Positions 11,115 to 21,947 of a stretch of 64,000 nt of DNA are shown here, one piece after another. A model generated the notes under the pieces. The model made no database searches, was not told where the DNA came from, and worked only from the letters and a program-made list of their open reading frames with translations. The DNA lies in contig QCXZ01000064.1 in the NCBI GenBank assembly GCA_025024175.1, forward strand, positions 48,629,325-48,693,324, given 5' to 3'. The position numbers and the translations under genes are program-made. Numbering within the stretch: position 1 is the stretch's first letter; every line of letters starts with the position of its first letter. Origin of the DNA: Rhyzopertha dominica. Its lineage: Eukaryota > Arthropoda > Insecta > Coleoptera > Bostrichidae.

Positions 11115-11448
11115 ACGAAGGTATGCCGGCCGCAAAAAACTCTCTCGAATGTACTTCTTCATCCTTCACCTGAGCGTGGCCGATCTCATAACAGCCTTCC
11201 TCAGTGTCTTGCCTCAGCTGGGCTGGGATGTGACGTATCGCTTCAGTGGCGGTTTCTTCATGTGCAAGCTTATTAAATATGGACAGACGCTAGGCCCATA
11301 CTTAAGCTCGTACGTACTTATGGCTACTGCTATCGATCGCCATCAGGCCATCTGCTATCCCCTAACATACTGCTCGTGGACCAGCAGGAGATCTAAGGTG
11401 ATGGTTTGGACTGCGTGGTCAGCCAGCTTGCTCTTTTGTATACCACAA
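11115..11448 (+). CDS. Oxytocin/vasopressin-like (inotocin) receptor, exon with TM2-TM4
   Basis: Preceded by TTCTTCTTCAG and followed by GTAAGT. The first intracellular loop is basic (RRRYAGRKK). TM2 has LSVADL with the conserved Asp, then LPQLGWDVT. TM3 has the disulfide Cys and CKLIKYGQ, whose Lys and Gln sit where oxytocin and vasopressin receptors carry ligand-contact residues. It ends in DRH, a variant of DRY, followed by QAICYPL. TM4 has the conserved Trp and ends at IPQ. The closest family is the insect inotocin receptor. No exon for ECL2, TM5-TM7 or the tail was recognised in the remaining 52 kb, so later introns are very long, the gene leaves the window, or it is truncated. Confidence 0.85.
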
Positions 11449-12656
11449 GTAAGTGTACATGTTATATTATTTTTAGCGTATTCAGTTTTTTTTTAAACAG
11501 AGTTTTGACAGCTGACACAGAATGTTTTCTAGGCTGTAATTTTATAATAAAAGAGGTTCGTAATCCGTTCCCTTTAAAGTTATGTGTTGCATTGATTCTA
11601 CAGGTTTTCTAATTAGTTGAAGTATTTAAACAGAATGTTGTACATAACAATACAGAAAATAAGTTCGTAAAATTTATGTGTCAATAAACCTGTAAAAACA
11701 CGCAATACAGTCCTGTCTGGAATTAAATTTGGGCTTATATTTCAATACAGCATGGCAAAGTAAGCTAACCTGTTTTTGGGTGTATGGTGCAAAATATTAC
11801 CTTTGGAAACTGCAAGATCACTATCTAAACTGGTAAAATTACATGGTACACAAACAATGTAGATGTTAGAAATATGAACCATTTCGTTGTGTAACTTAAA
11901 CCTAATTCACATTGTTGCGTGCATCGCCTAATTAGATTGTATTGGAGAGAATTTAAAATTGTTATCTCAGATTATCATTTGAGTATTGTACCTACCTACG
12001 GTATAATTAGAGAGTTCTTTCTGTAAATAAAAGGGAAATGTAAAATTTGAGTCACATCTGCTTTGATTTCTCAATCGAATTTCGCGACTCATGTGACGAC
12101 CTAGTTATGGTGGGATGCCCGTAAGTTGATATTAGGAATGCAATCCGGTTGTTGATTCGAATGGAGCGTCTGCACATTGCTTGTTAAAATAAATTGATAC
12201 CGCTACTAGAAAGGCAATCCATTCAATTTAAACAGAATCGGCCTTGTGAGCGCTGTTGCCAGATTGATGCGGCCGCGGCCTTCTTAAAGGGACCGTGGTG
12301 CCATACATCTTTTAATAAGAATGACACAATATACGAAGAGTGCAACATAGCGAAACCTCAACGAGTATGGGTGTGTTGAATGGCTACAGATTCCAAGATT
12401 CAGGGAGGGATGAAACGATACCGCATTAGTACAGATTTTACTGTGTACTCAAATCAAATGAAAAGCGGTGATACCTACTTGTATTATCGATTATTTTTTA
12501 TCTGAGACTAGAAGACTAATAATTAAAAGGGAGTTTGCGAATACCTACCGTTTTGGAGAATACTGTTACTGTAGACGGTAACGTCACCCAGTGCTACGTA
12601 GCGCATGCTCAAAATGCGCTGTTTGACGTCATATAGGTACCGTATCGCGATACCGG
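11449..12656. other. Probable receptor intron or downstream non-coding
   Basis: No exon of the receptor recognised. An open frame at 12194-12379 has several Cys residues but no family I can name. A short inverted pair (GCGCAT/ATGCGC, around 12600-12620) is present. Confidence 0.35.
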
Positions 12657-12696
12657 GTGGTGTCATATAGGTGCAGGTGCATAGTGGTGTGTAATA

Positions 12697-12860
12697 TGAT
12701 GGCTAGCAAAGAACGGCTGTGGTTTGCGATACAAGACGATTTAGATCTTTTGCATGAAGTAGTAGCGCAAAATGCTTCAAAGATGCGCGTCAACGGACGA
12801 CGATCCACACTAAGGTTGTTGAAGCAACATGCAAAAACTTTACATTGCGTGCTTTGGTAG
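12697..12860 (+). CDS. Possible Myb/SANT-like N-terminal fragment of a transposon protein
   Basis: From ATG 12697 the peptide (about 54 residues) has DDLDLLHEVVAQN and a basic TLRLLKQHAKTL. This resembles the start of insect transposon-associated proteins that open with a Myb/SANT-like helix bundle (pattern D-x-x-LLREV-x-x-NP). The expected W-x-x-I middle is missing and a stop follows soon after. Most likely a remnant. Confidence 0.28.
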
Positions 12861-15243
12861 ATTATCTGACTCTATTTTTTGTTTTTCTGTCGTTTTTGCG
12901 GTGTAACTCTGCTACTAACTACTGCCATTTGATGTGCGTACTTTGCGCGAATTACTCAAGGCATTCACTAAAATTTGGGTATCTTTTGCATCAAAACGAA
13001 ACAACTGTAGATAGTCTTCTCCAAATCTAATCACTCTCGTGTTTTCCTTCTCACAGCCTATCAGCGTTTTTGCAGAAGCTTACGTGCGAATCTCTTACAT
13101 TATATTAATTGAATTCTCTATATGCAACTGCATCAATAACTGCTTCCATATTAAAGCTTTTGTTGGTTACGTTATAGGTTAAGCGACGTCGCTCGCAAAC
13201 TGTAAACTACTCAGCATGTCAGTTTGAAAAATCGTATCTCCGTAATGTGATCTTAACGTTAACGGTATTAAAATCCACGCTAACCGCAAGTTCCCTAATA
13301 TTTCAGTTTCTTCTGGCATCCGTGGCTATTGTCGGTAACTTGTCGTTTTCACAGCTGGTTGCCACATCGTTGATCACTAACGCTTGACATTGTTTATTTA
13401 GCGTGGCAATGAGTCCAGAGAACGGCAAGTTATTGCGAACCTTTTGGTGCATTAAGTTACTTGTTTTAGGAAGAGATTTCACACAAATTTTGTTTTAAGA
13501 TCCGTGTTAATTTATCTCAAAAAGAATATACTTGTTTTATTCGGTTCAGTTTCTATATGCTCCATCAGTGAAATTATGTCTTTACAGGCTTTAAAATGTC
13601 TATTCACTAGAAGACTTCGATTCTTTCTTGACTTGTGGTCTTGGATGTCTCGTTTATAGGGTATTTAGGAAGGTTTAGGAAGGACCTTGCTGTTGGCAGT
13701 TATTGCCACCATTACGCTGATTCTGTTTCTTGATGAACCAATCATTAGCTCTGCACATTTTACGCCGTTTCATACAACAACTCTAACGTCACCCGGATCA
13801 TAAGTAAAATTTGTCTGATCGGAATTTATAATATTTGATAGTTATGATGCTCAATCTCTCTTTTAATTTGTCATAAGATACGACGGTTAACGTTATCTAC
13901 CCTTTTCTCCAGAACAAAAAAACCTTATATAAAAATTGTACTGGCGAATTCAAAAAGCTAACGTTGCCGACTGCCATATTATCGGAAATTCTCGACACAG
14001 TGAATCAAGCACGCTCGCGCGATGAAGTTTTTCGTGTCAGCGCGCTGACATACTCAAGTTAAACGGTAATACTTCATAAAAACTTTTATTTTTTGACTCT
14101 CATTTTAATCCAACTCAATTACAACCACTTAAAATGACACTAATCAATTTCTGGTGTTACTGGTGATTATTAATTCTTGTATTAGTACGAGCAAATGTGT
14201 TTTAATGCTCGTATTCCTTATTTATTACCCATGTGGTTTGCATTTATTTTGATTAATATGGATTTTTCATTTGAAATTTATAAAGATTTAAAGAATTTTC
14301 ACCGGTTACGAATCCATCATGATTTTTAAAATAAAAAAGGCTGAATTTTATATTTATTTTATTCAAATTTTACCAATTACTTTAAATTAGAAAAAAGATA
14401 AACCAAAGTGACCTTCAAATATTTACAGAAACCATAACACTCGCAAAAATTTTATAATGCACGTAGAGCGTGGAGGTTGATCTGACATGACATGACAAAA
14501 ACTAAATGAAAATCTTATTATTCTCTTTTTCTTTCGAACTCATTATCGCCGCGATGTCTATAGGGTAGCGGCAGGATGGGACCCGCCACCGCAGGTTATC
14601 CTGGTCGTATGCATGCAAATGCACATTTTAGTGCTGTTTTTAGGCGTTCATTGAGGAAAACAGGTCAGATTATTAATTAATATTAATTGCTTCGGCAGGA
14701 TTTGCGCCGCCATCGTTGCTGTTTAGGGAACATGTTTTCATGACGAAGCCTTTAGTAAACATTAGAATCGTCCGAAGATTTAAGGTAGTAAAACTGATCG
14801 GAGTCTTGGACTAATATCTACGAACAGGAACGAATGCAACATTTGTGAAGCTATTGTTACTGAGATCGTGACAATTTCGTGACAATAATCGGCAACAGTT
14901 TGAAATAAGGTACGTAAGCGGTTTCTTATTGTACTCCGTGATGTGAACAATAAAACATCCAATGCTACTCGAATATACAAGTATGTGGTCAGGGCACTAA
15001 CATTTTATTTCATTATAGGTTGACAAACAGAGCAAAAAAGGAAACGAAACAAACTAATAGGTAATAAAGTGAAACCTACCTCGTAATAAACAAAGTAACA
15101 AAACAGAAAACAAAGTTGAACGAAGGAACAAACACGTGAAGGAAACGGCTTAAGGAAATCAAACTGCATTGTTATTTGGTGTAATTCTATCCAAATTGCT
15201 TAAAACAAAACCAAAATGTTGACGTTTCGGTGGCGGTACTTTT
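12861..15243. other. Non-coding stretch
   Basis: No gene recognised on either strand. Open frames at 12845-13030 and 14780-14980 have no domain signature. The sequence may be receptor intron. Confidence 0.35.
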
Positions 15244-15493
15244 ACAGTCACTAAATGGAATACAGTACCGCAACGTCCGCCATATTGGGAGTATAAGTTT
15301 TGGCGAGAACATTCAAATTTCACAATTCTAAGTTTACTTATATTGCAATTGGATTAAGACGAAGATCAATAATGAAAACCCATTATTGATCAAGGTAGAG
15401 AAAAACAAACATTGCAAAATTTGAATGTTATCGCCAAAACTTTTACTCCCAATATGGCGGACGTTGCGGTACTGTATTCCATTTAGTGACTGT
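15244..15493. mobile_element. Foldback MITE with 77-bp arms
   Basis: Arms 15244-15320 and 15417-15493 are reverse complements with very few mismatches; both contain CAATATGGCGGACGTTGCGG or its complement. The 96-bp centre holds a second small hairpin (ATCAATAATG...CATTATTGAT, 15366-15391). The 8-bp GGTACTTT occurs just left of the left arm and again at 15499-15506, a possible target duplication. It has no coding content, so it is a non-autonomous DNA element of unknown superfamily. Confidence 0.75.
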
Positions 15494-16361
15494 ACATAGG
15501 TACTTTGGGTTAGTTTTACCGTCTAATGTCAGTTTGTCGAACTATAATGTTTCAAAAGATATTGGCACAAAAATGGCAGCGAGCTGTTTAGGTATCTTGC
15601 GTATAAAAGCGAGAAGGCTGAATATTGTTAAAATTGTCGAAATCGGCAACCCCACGTGACGTCCAGCACTGAGCTGGAAGTTATCCAAATAAAAATCCGG
15701 TTATCACAACGCGATGAAATTGTCACTATCAGCTTTTAAAAACACTACCTCAATTTTACATGACTAATACTTATATTTTTAAACACATACGGCACAAGCC
15801 GCAATTATTGTTTACAAACAGGATGTTTGACACTTGATGTTGACAACTGGCCATCACAAGTCGCAATGCGCAAATGCGCTGTAGGCTGCAGCTGCATGCA
15901 TTTTCAGAATATGCATTTCCCTCTCAGTTCCACGTCGTTTGGAGGATGTTCTAGAATATTTGAAATTTGTCTTATATTTTCATTATTTAGTTCATATTTT
16001 GTAGCAACCAAGGTAGGCAATTCTTTTATAGTGTTTCTATGAATTACGTGACGGTAATCAATTTTGAATCAATCATATCCATCGAATTGGTTCATACAGA
16101 TTGCTAATAATTCTTGGTATAATTCTTGTTAATTTTTGAAGGTTTAGGCTCTCAATAGTTATATAAAATTAAATAAGCTTTGTGTTTATATAACTTTTTT
16201 TATTTATATCTGTTTTAAATATTATACTATTTATATTGTAACTGAAAAATTGGGATTAAGCTAATGTGACATTAACAATTTTGATATTAATACAAAATGT
16301 ACCTTGGAGTTTAGAATTGCTTTAACAGCAAATGTTAAACTATATGTCTGTCGTGTAAGAA
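15494..16361. other. Non-coding stretch
   Basis: No recognised gene. The frame 15827-16042 has no known domain. A palindrome-rich spot occurs near 15890-15925 (GCAGCTGCATGCAT). The left end of the P-type element probably lies in this stretch, but no terminal repeat was identified. Confidence 0.3.
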
Positions 16362-17701
16362 CTACTTAGGCAGCGGACTTAATATATATACATATACATA
16401 TATATTTCCGTGTTTCTGATTAAAATTATTATATAAACAATATAATATACAAGTTTTGCATTTAGATGCTTTGCACAAATATTGTATGTCGACAGTATGC
16501 AAACAATGAGAAAAATTAAAAATAGATAAATTTTGTATTATAGTTCTAACTGTATGGCTTAAATTATGTTCATGGGCTATTTGGAGCAACAGGAAGTCGA
16601 TTACATTAATAATTTTATATAAGCATCGAACAAAGTTTAAATTGCAATAATGTAATCGACCTCCTATGTCCCGAACTTCTATCAGACGATGCTGATCTTG
16701 TGGAGGAGCATTATGCAATAAACTGTTTGAGCAAGTTTCACAATTTGTTGTATATGGCAACAACTCTTTTACGACATAACCTGCCAAATAATTTATTACA
16801 TAATGCTGCAATTCGACTGTTTTATTTACCACGTCTTCAGGGACAAAAGGCAGATTTCGTTCGAGAGGATGTAGATTTTGTGGTACTTCTGATTCAGTGA
16901 TTAACTTGTTGAGAGTGGCAAGGAGGCCCCACTGTTTCGTCCCTTTTACAATTGGCATTTCGAGAATGTTTTTTAACTTTTGTTAAATTATTAACAAGCA
17001 AGCTCTTGTAGTGGGCACCAAAAGCTGCACAAGTGGGGTTGACATTACGGACTCCGTGTTGTCGAATTTGGCCAAAAAAGTTTTCAACCGCATTCTGGTT
17101 GAAAGCCCTTGTGGCAAATTTGACAAAACCCAACTTTTGCAATTTGTGTCGCAAAAGTTGAAAGCCTCGCACTGTCAACACTCAATTTCGCCAAACTTCT
17201 GGTTTCGCCCTGTCCTGCTATTTTCTTTAAACAAAAGTCATTGACTAGATAACGCCAATTACTCTCTCCCAACAAATCTTCTGAGGACATTTCCCCGAAG
17301 TTGGAGTTTGGGGAGCGCAATTTTTTGGACTTCTTTTTGCTCACAGTACCTCGATTGACACTGTCAAACAGTTCATCAAAAAATTTCCAAAGTAACGCAG
17401 TATCTATACCATCTCTGGACATCTGCTTTTGGCCATGAAGGCTAGTGGTGCCACTTCGGCTAAACACGGATATTACAGATGCGCCAGAAGCACACCTTCA
17501 TTTTCCTAATTTTTGGTGGCACAACATGAGAATCTGTTAATGAAGGCATGGCCCGCAACTTTCCAAAGCTTCTGTCCATAAAATAGGCATCTTCTATATG
17601 CGACCACTTTGCAGTTCTTCGAGAACCATATAATGTGAACTGAAGGTCTTTAGTAAGCAAATTATTTCTAATTGCCTTCAGAAAATGGGGAGGATCAAAT
17701 A

Positions 17702-17749
17702 AGGGAATGATATGTCATTCCCTATTTGAATTACGTCATGACGTAATTC
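17702..17749. repeat. Two adjacent perfect palindromes
   Basis: A 22-bp palindrome (17702-17723, centre ATAT/TATG with arms AGGGAATGA/TCATTCCCT) is followed four bases later by a second 22-bp palindrome (17728-17749, arms GAATTACGTCA/TGACGTAATTC). They sit inside the transposase remnant just before the DPPHFL block and disrupt its frame. Confidence 0.7.
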
Positions 17750-18234
17750 CTCCCCTCTTCGAAGAGCAGCTACTCTACTTTGACCAATCAGTTCACCAAT
17801 GGCTTTGGAATTCGCTGCACGTTGGTCGCATACAGACGCCCCAGAACATGGAGGCCTATTGCCTGACATTTTCTAACGATGGTCTCAAACATAAGCATGT
17901 GTTTCCTCCTTTAGAAAATGTATAGGCAATAGGCTGCTTCCATGATTGCAACACTGACACACCCTTTAACATCCATAATGTCACATGATCAGATATTTCA
18001 CATTTCCTGTTAACGCCGTCATCTGTGAACTCATTTCATCTAACATTGGAATGCAACATTTTTCTGCTTTACTCATGTTTTTTATTTTCCTTTCAAATGC
18101 TTGAAAAATGGGTTCACAAATACCAGGGTTAATAGAAATATGTCGAATGACCTTTCTAATGGTCTCGACACTGGGAAAACTGAAGTATGTAGCTAAAAAC
18201 GTGAATGCTTGCGGGCTTTTTTTTGTATATTGCC

Positions 18235-19799
18235 CAGTGGCGGTTTCTCTTAAGGACGCAAGGGCGCGCGCCCTCCCTGAAAACCATAAAATATTTAAAA
18301 TATAACTATTAATATGTCTATCAAATTTTGTCGTGTCATTTACCGCCATATTCTCAGCAAAAACACGCACAATAACTAATAACACAATATTAAAATGACT
18401 CGCCACACCAGGTTGCACGTACGTACACTCGCCACACCAGTATGCAAGTACGGTGGATACTTTACCGGGCCCCGCGTCTTGAATGCGCCCAGTACTAATA
18501 CATTTCTTATGGGATGTTGCCATGCCAACCATGACAACAAAATTTTTCGAACGTAATAATACCAGCGAGATTTGTCCCGCCCTGGGCGCTAGCATTTTGC
18601 GCCCGCGGACTCGATTCGGAATAGGCAGGGAGCAATTCGTTAATAATCGTAAATGTCTTGTGCTCGCTTTGTTAGCAGTTACAAGATGGAATTTATAACA
18701 TCAGGACAGTAAATTGTGTATACGAGAATCGAGAAAAACTTGTAGAAGTATTTGAAGAAATCGAAGAAAACTGTCTAAGAGGTACCACTTCTCACGAGGC
18801 TTCAGGTCTACGAAGAGCTCTGGAGGATCCAGAATTTATGTTTTGGTTGGAATTTTTTCATAGGATTGTGCCACATGTCGATATGCTTTATAAACAAACT
18901 CAAGCAAAATCGAAGGATGGCGTCCAGCTTCAAGCCGATATAGAGAATTTTGAAAGAGTTATTGAACGTATTAGAGACGATACAGACTATTCAGAGAAGC
19001 GTGGAAAAAAACTGTAATGCAGTGAACAAAAGGAAAAGAAGAAATGAAAACGCGACCCAAAGTTTATGTGCCAAAGAAGTGTGTGATGTTATTACGTCGC
19101 AAATGAGGGACAGATTTTCGTATCGTATTTGATACCCAAACATTTCAGAAATATTCAAAATATATTTTCCACTAGATGTTTTATGTTTGGCATATTCTTT
19201 CTTATGTAAAAAGTCGCTTAAAAACTGAATTAGAAGTAATCTATTCGCGAGACGTAAATGGGGCTATTAATTTTTTTCTTTATATTGCAAAACGATCTAA
19301 AAATACTTTTTATGAAACAATAAAATTGTTGAAAATAATATTAACAACGCCAATGACAACTGCGGAATCAGAACGTTGATTTTCAACCCTTAAACGAATA
19401 AGAACTTTTTTACGAAATACAACGTGAAATGACCGTTTAAACGCGTTATCAATGATGTCCATAAATAAAAGGTTTCTGCAAAATATTGAAGATTTTGAAG
19501 ACATTCCGACATGAAGCACAGAAGAATGGACTTTAATTAAAAAAAAAACGTAGGTAATACATTTTTTAATTTAAAAATTTGGTGCATGATGTTGCTATTA
19601 TTAAGTATGTTTAAAAAAGACGTTATTTTTTTGTTGCTTATGCTGAATTGTTGTAAGAAATAATAAAGTTTTGTTTAATATTGACATTATTAAGTATTGT
19701 TATTTTATGTTTAAAAATAACGTTATTTTTGGACTCTATAGATAATTTTTTTGAGATTTTATTACTATTATTATTGCAACTGTTCAGGAGCCGCCACTG
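18235..19799 (+). mobile_element. hAT transposon inserted in the P-type gene
   Basis: A 1565-bp insert with CAGTGGCGG...CCGCCACTG ends and the exact 8-bp duplication ATATTGCC on both sides (18227-18234, 19800-19807). Removing it would bring LADKILALAI next to the SPQAF block of the host transposase, apart from one extra A in an A-run. It carries a broken hAT transposase gene on the plus strand. The left subterminal region is GC-rich (AAGGGCGCGCGCCCTCCC). Confidence 0.88.
18660..19515 (+). pseudogene. hAT-family transposase remnant
   Basis: Blocks match hAT transposases of the ZMYM1-like/DUF4371 type common in insects: AVTRWNL, then VYENREKLVEVFEEIEENC, EASGLRRALEDPEFMFWLEF, and VDMLYKQTQAK with QADIENFERVI. 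Near the end is the C-terminal dimerisation block TTPMTTAESER followed by FSTLKRIRTFL and a SMMS-like stretch. Several stops and frameshifts separate the blocks, and the N-terminal zinc finger and the catalytic middle are missing. It would have acted as a cut-and-paste transposase with 8-bp target duplications. Confidence 0.8.
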
Positions 19800-20252
19800 A
19801 TATTGCCAACGCTAGAATTTTGTCAGCCAAAGAAAATTTTCGTTTGTATTTACTCAAGCCGCAGTTTTTTAACTGGTATAGATTAAAATTGCGTGTTACT
19901 GGTTCTAGCTGCTCCAGATTTTCCCAGTGTGCTTGTTTTACAAAGTTCTCCAGTAGTTTCAACCTGTCTGTAAAAGATCTTCCTTTCTGCCTATAAGCTG
20001 CAAGCGTTTTTTTCAAACCAACAATTTCTCTATATAAGGCCTTTGCCTTTGGTGTTAGCTGTTCCTGGCGGGAGACATCCACCAATCCCAGGATGGAACC
20101 TGCAAATGAAAACTAATGTAGCTTTAATAATAAGGAATTTTGGTTTTCAAGACAAAATTAAGCATATCTATGTAAGTGCTTTAAAATCAAAGACGGAATT
20201 ACTTACGTTTGGTATGTCTCAGAGGAGTTTGTGTGTTCCGGTTCCAAATGAA

Positions 20253-20556
20253 CTGTAAGGTACAACAATTTTAATATTATATTATATTGCTTATGCTTTC
20301 TAGATCAAATATTTCTGTAGTAGTTGAAAGCAAATTTTCTGTGATTGCGTTATGATAAGGTTTAAAACGGCAACAAAATGAGTTCTGTGATGAATTCTTA
20401 GTTGGACCTATTGCGATAGCTTGCTCAGTCTGGCAACCATGGATAAGGTGCCGTTTTTACTGCTAGCGCCACCTACAACACGCTCGAAACTAATATTAAA
20501 AACTTTTCAATGCTTAACTGGTAAGCAGATTGTATGTACCCCCTGGGTATTACCCA
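20253..20556. other. Non-coding stretch between P-type remnant and PLE nest
   Basis: Should contain the upstream THAP-coding exon of the P-type gene if it were complete. I could not recognise one; the frame 20421-20645 on the plus strand has no family resemblance. Confidence 0.3.
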
Positions 20557-20802
20557 CTACTCTGTCATTGTATGTCTGTCCTGTCGTTTACACATGTACT
20601 CATGTTTTTCGCATAGGTATCTTTCACGTTTATGTGGGTCTATAGCAATAAATTTTCTGTTATCGAAGTAAAAAGTGTGATTAGTTAGGTCTTGGTGTTT
20701 TTTCAAAGCAGTGTAGTTGTTATTACTGTTATGTTGTATCCCATTCTTTAGGCGTTGTTTCGTTTGTCCTATATATTGTTTAAAAATTGAAAACTGATCC
20801 AT
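20557..20802 (-). pseudogene. GIY-YIG endonuclease fragment of an outer PLE
   Basis: An 81-residue frame begins FKQYIGQTKQRLKN (YIG motif and downstream Arg) and continues with TNHTFYFDNRKF and HKRERYLCE, the usual sequence of the second half of a Penelope-type GIY-YIG domain. The GIY strand and RT are absent. A related block lies in opposite orientation at 21948-22085, so the two flank the inner PLE head to head. Confidence 0.65.
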
Positions 20803-20839
20803 CTTCTCTAAGTGGAGTTATTAATTAATTCATCAAAAT

Positions 20840-20944
20840 AAAATATTCTTAAAGTGAACTTCCACTTTATTTTCAAATTGTAAAGCGCTTTCGGCTACAT
20901 ATTAGCCATCGTCAGTACAAAAATTAAAAGGAAACTAACAGTTT
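20840..20944 (-). repeat. Left inverted arm of inner PLE
   Basis: Reverse complement of 21712-21816. It contains AAGTGAACTTCCACTTT, itself partly palindromic. Confidence 0.8.
20878..20921 (-). ncRNA. Hammerhead ribozyme candidate (left arm)
   Basis: On the minus strand: CTGACGA, stem II GGCTA/TAGCC with loop ATATG, then GAAA and the self-complementary AGCGCT as a minimal stem III. Stem I can pair TTGTA before CTGA with TACAA after the putative cut site. The layout is that of the minimal type I hammerheads known in Penelope-like elements. One unpaired T precedes stem II. Confidence 0.65.
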
Positions 20945-21024
20945 GACAAAGTCAAAAATCAGAAACAAGCAAACTTGACTACAAACTGAAATGCAACCCA
21001 CATGCCAGTAACTCAAACGAAACA

Positions 21025-21711
21025 TTAATTTAGATCAAACAAAGAATTTAGAATAGGACAATTGAAATTACAAAAATCATTTAGAATAGTAAAATTTTGT
21101 TCGTTAATAATTTTATAAATCTCTAAAATTTCCAAATAATTTAATTTAGATGATTTACTACACAAATGTAATGAATTTAGATTGTCTAGCGTGGCAATGT
21201 GTTTATTTACTAATAAATGGTTGGCTAACGAAGAATTTGTTGTAACAATATCTGTATTTTTATACTTTTCAAATTGTTTCTAATGTTCTTTACCTCTAGT
21301 TAAAAAGGATCTTCCGGTTTGTCCAATATAAACTGAATTGCAATCATTACATGAAAAACTATAAACGCCTGAATTATTTAAAACTGAAATTTGGTCTTTA
21401 TTACGGACAAAACGGGAAAACACACTGCCTACGGTAGAAAAAGCAATATTTATTCCATTAGAAGAAAATAATTTAGATAGGCTAATTGAGACTTGACCAG
21501 CAAACTTAAGAGGAAACCAAACCTTAACTTTTTCATCCAAATAAGTGGTACAGAAAGAAAATTTAAATTTTGTCAAATACTTAAAATAAAGTTTTTCTAT
21601 TAAATAATTAGGAAAATTGTTATTGAAAGCAATTTGTAGTATTACACCCAATTCTTTTTCGAAAGCATTTAATGACAGAGGTAATTTAAAAAGTCGATTA
21701 AAAAGTGAATG
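21025..21711 (-). pseudogene. PLE RT thumb plus GIY-YIG endonuclease
   Basis: The frame runs from HSLFNRLFKLPLS through a long hydrophilic RT-thumb/linker region to GVYSFSCNDCNSVYIGQTGR, which has the GIY and YIG motifs, a Cys pair and a downstream Arg. It then goes through SLANHLLVNKH to a stop at 21025. A single in-frame stop at 21280-21282, just after KEH, breaks the endonuclease; the sequence continues in frame afterwards, so the break is recent or mild. It belongs to a different PLE lineage from the copy at 5703, judging by the sequence around GIY-YIG. Confidence 0.78.
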
Positions 21712-21816
21712 AAACTGTTAGTTTCCTTTTAATTTTTGTACTGACGATGGCTAACATGTAGCCGAAAGCGCTTTACAATTTGAAAATAAAGTGGAAGTTC
21801 ACTTTAAGAATATTTT
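21712..21816 (+). repeat. Right inverted arm of inner PLE
   Basis: Reverse complement of 20840-20944. Confidence 0.8.
21735..21778 (+). ncRNA. Hammerhead ribozyme candidate (right arm)
   Basis: Same core as the left arm but on the plus strand: CTGACGA, GGCTA/TAGCC (loop ACATG), GAAA, AGCGCT, and the stem I pair TTGTA/TACAA. The two copies differ by about one base in the stem II loop. They would be made on transcripts of opposite strands. Confidence 0.65.
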
Positions 21817-21947
21817 CTTTTGAAGAGTTATATATTGTTTGTTGCATTGTTTACATTGTACACTGTATACTGTAGATGTTCTTGTATTGTGCAGTGTTTT
21901 TGTTTTTAATGGTGTGTAGAACTGTTTAATGATGCTTATTATAAATC

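Larger units (their letters stand above)
16362..20252 (-). pseudogene. P-element-type (THAP9-like) transposase, decayed and interrupted
   Basis: Read on the minus strand, blocks appear in the order of a P-type transposase. There is a short exon 20207-20252 between a good acceptor and donor. Exon 20099 onward holds a coiled-coil-like, Lys-rich segment ending in KYKRKFSLADKILALAI. After the hAT insert come SPQAF, FPSVETIRKVI and a catalytic-type DEMSSQM (to 17981). Then follow SWKQPIAY and CDQRAANSKAIG (near 17940-17800), DPPHFLKAIRNNL and TDSHV (17700-17520), the GTP-binding-insert-like part (17467-17084), NQNAVENFFGQIRQHG, and the C-terminal NYLAGYVVKE with a Cys pair (to 16362). Frameshifts separate most blocks. 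The N-terminal THAP finger was not found upstream of 20252. Such enzymes cut and paste DNA by an RNase H-like fold. Confidence 0.82.
20840..21816 (-). mobile_element. Inner Penelope-like element with inverted hammerhead arms
   Basis: Arms 20840-20944 and 21712-21816 (105 bp each) are reverse complements with few differences. Each holds a hammerhead core. The interior codes, on the minus strand, for the RT thumb and GIY-YIG domain. A short GAGTTAT occurs outside both arms (around 20814 and 21825) and might be a target duplication, though this is weak. The 5' part of the element is missing, as in the other PLE copies here. Confidence 0.78.

Noticed and set aside
12194..12379. Further receptor exon
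   Set aside because: Cys-rich frame downstream of TM4, but it has no TM5 pattern, none of the expected extracellular-loop residues, and no clear splice acceptor.
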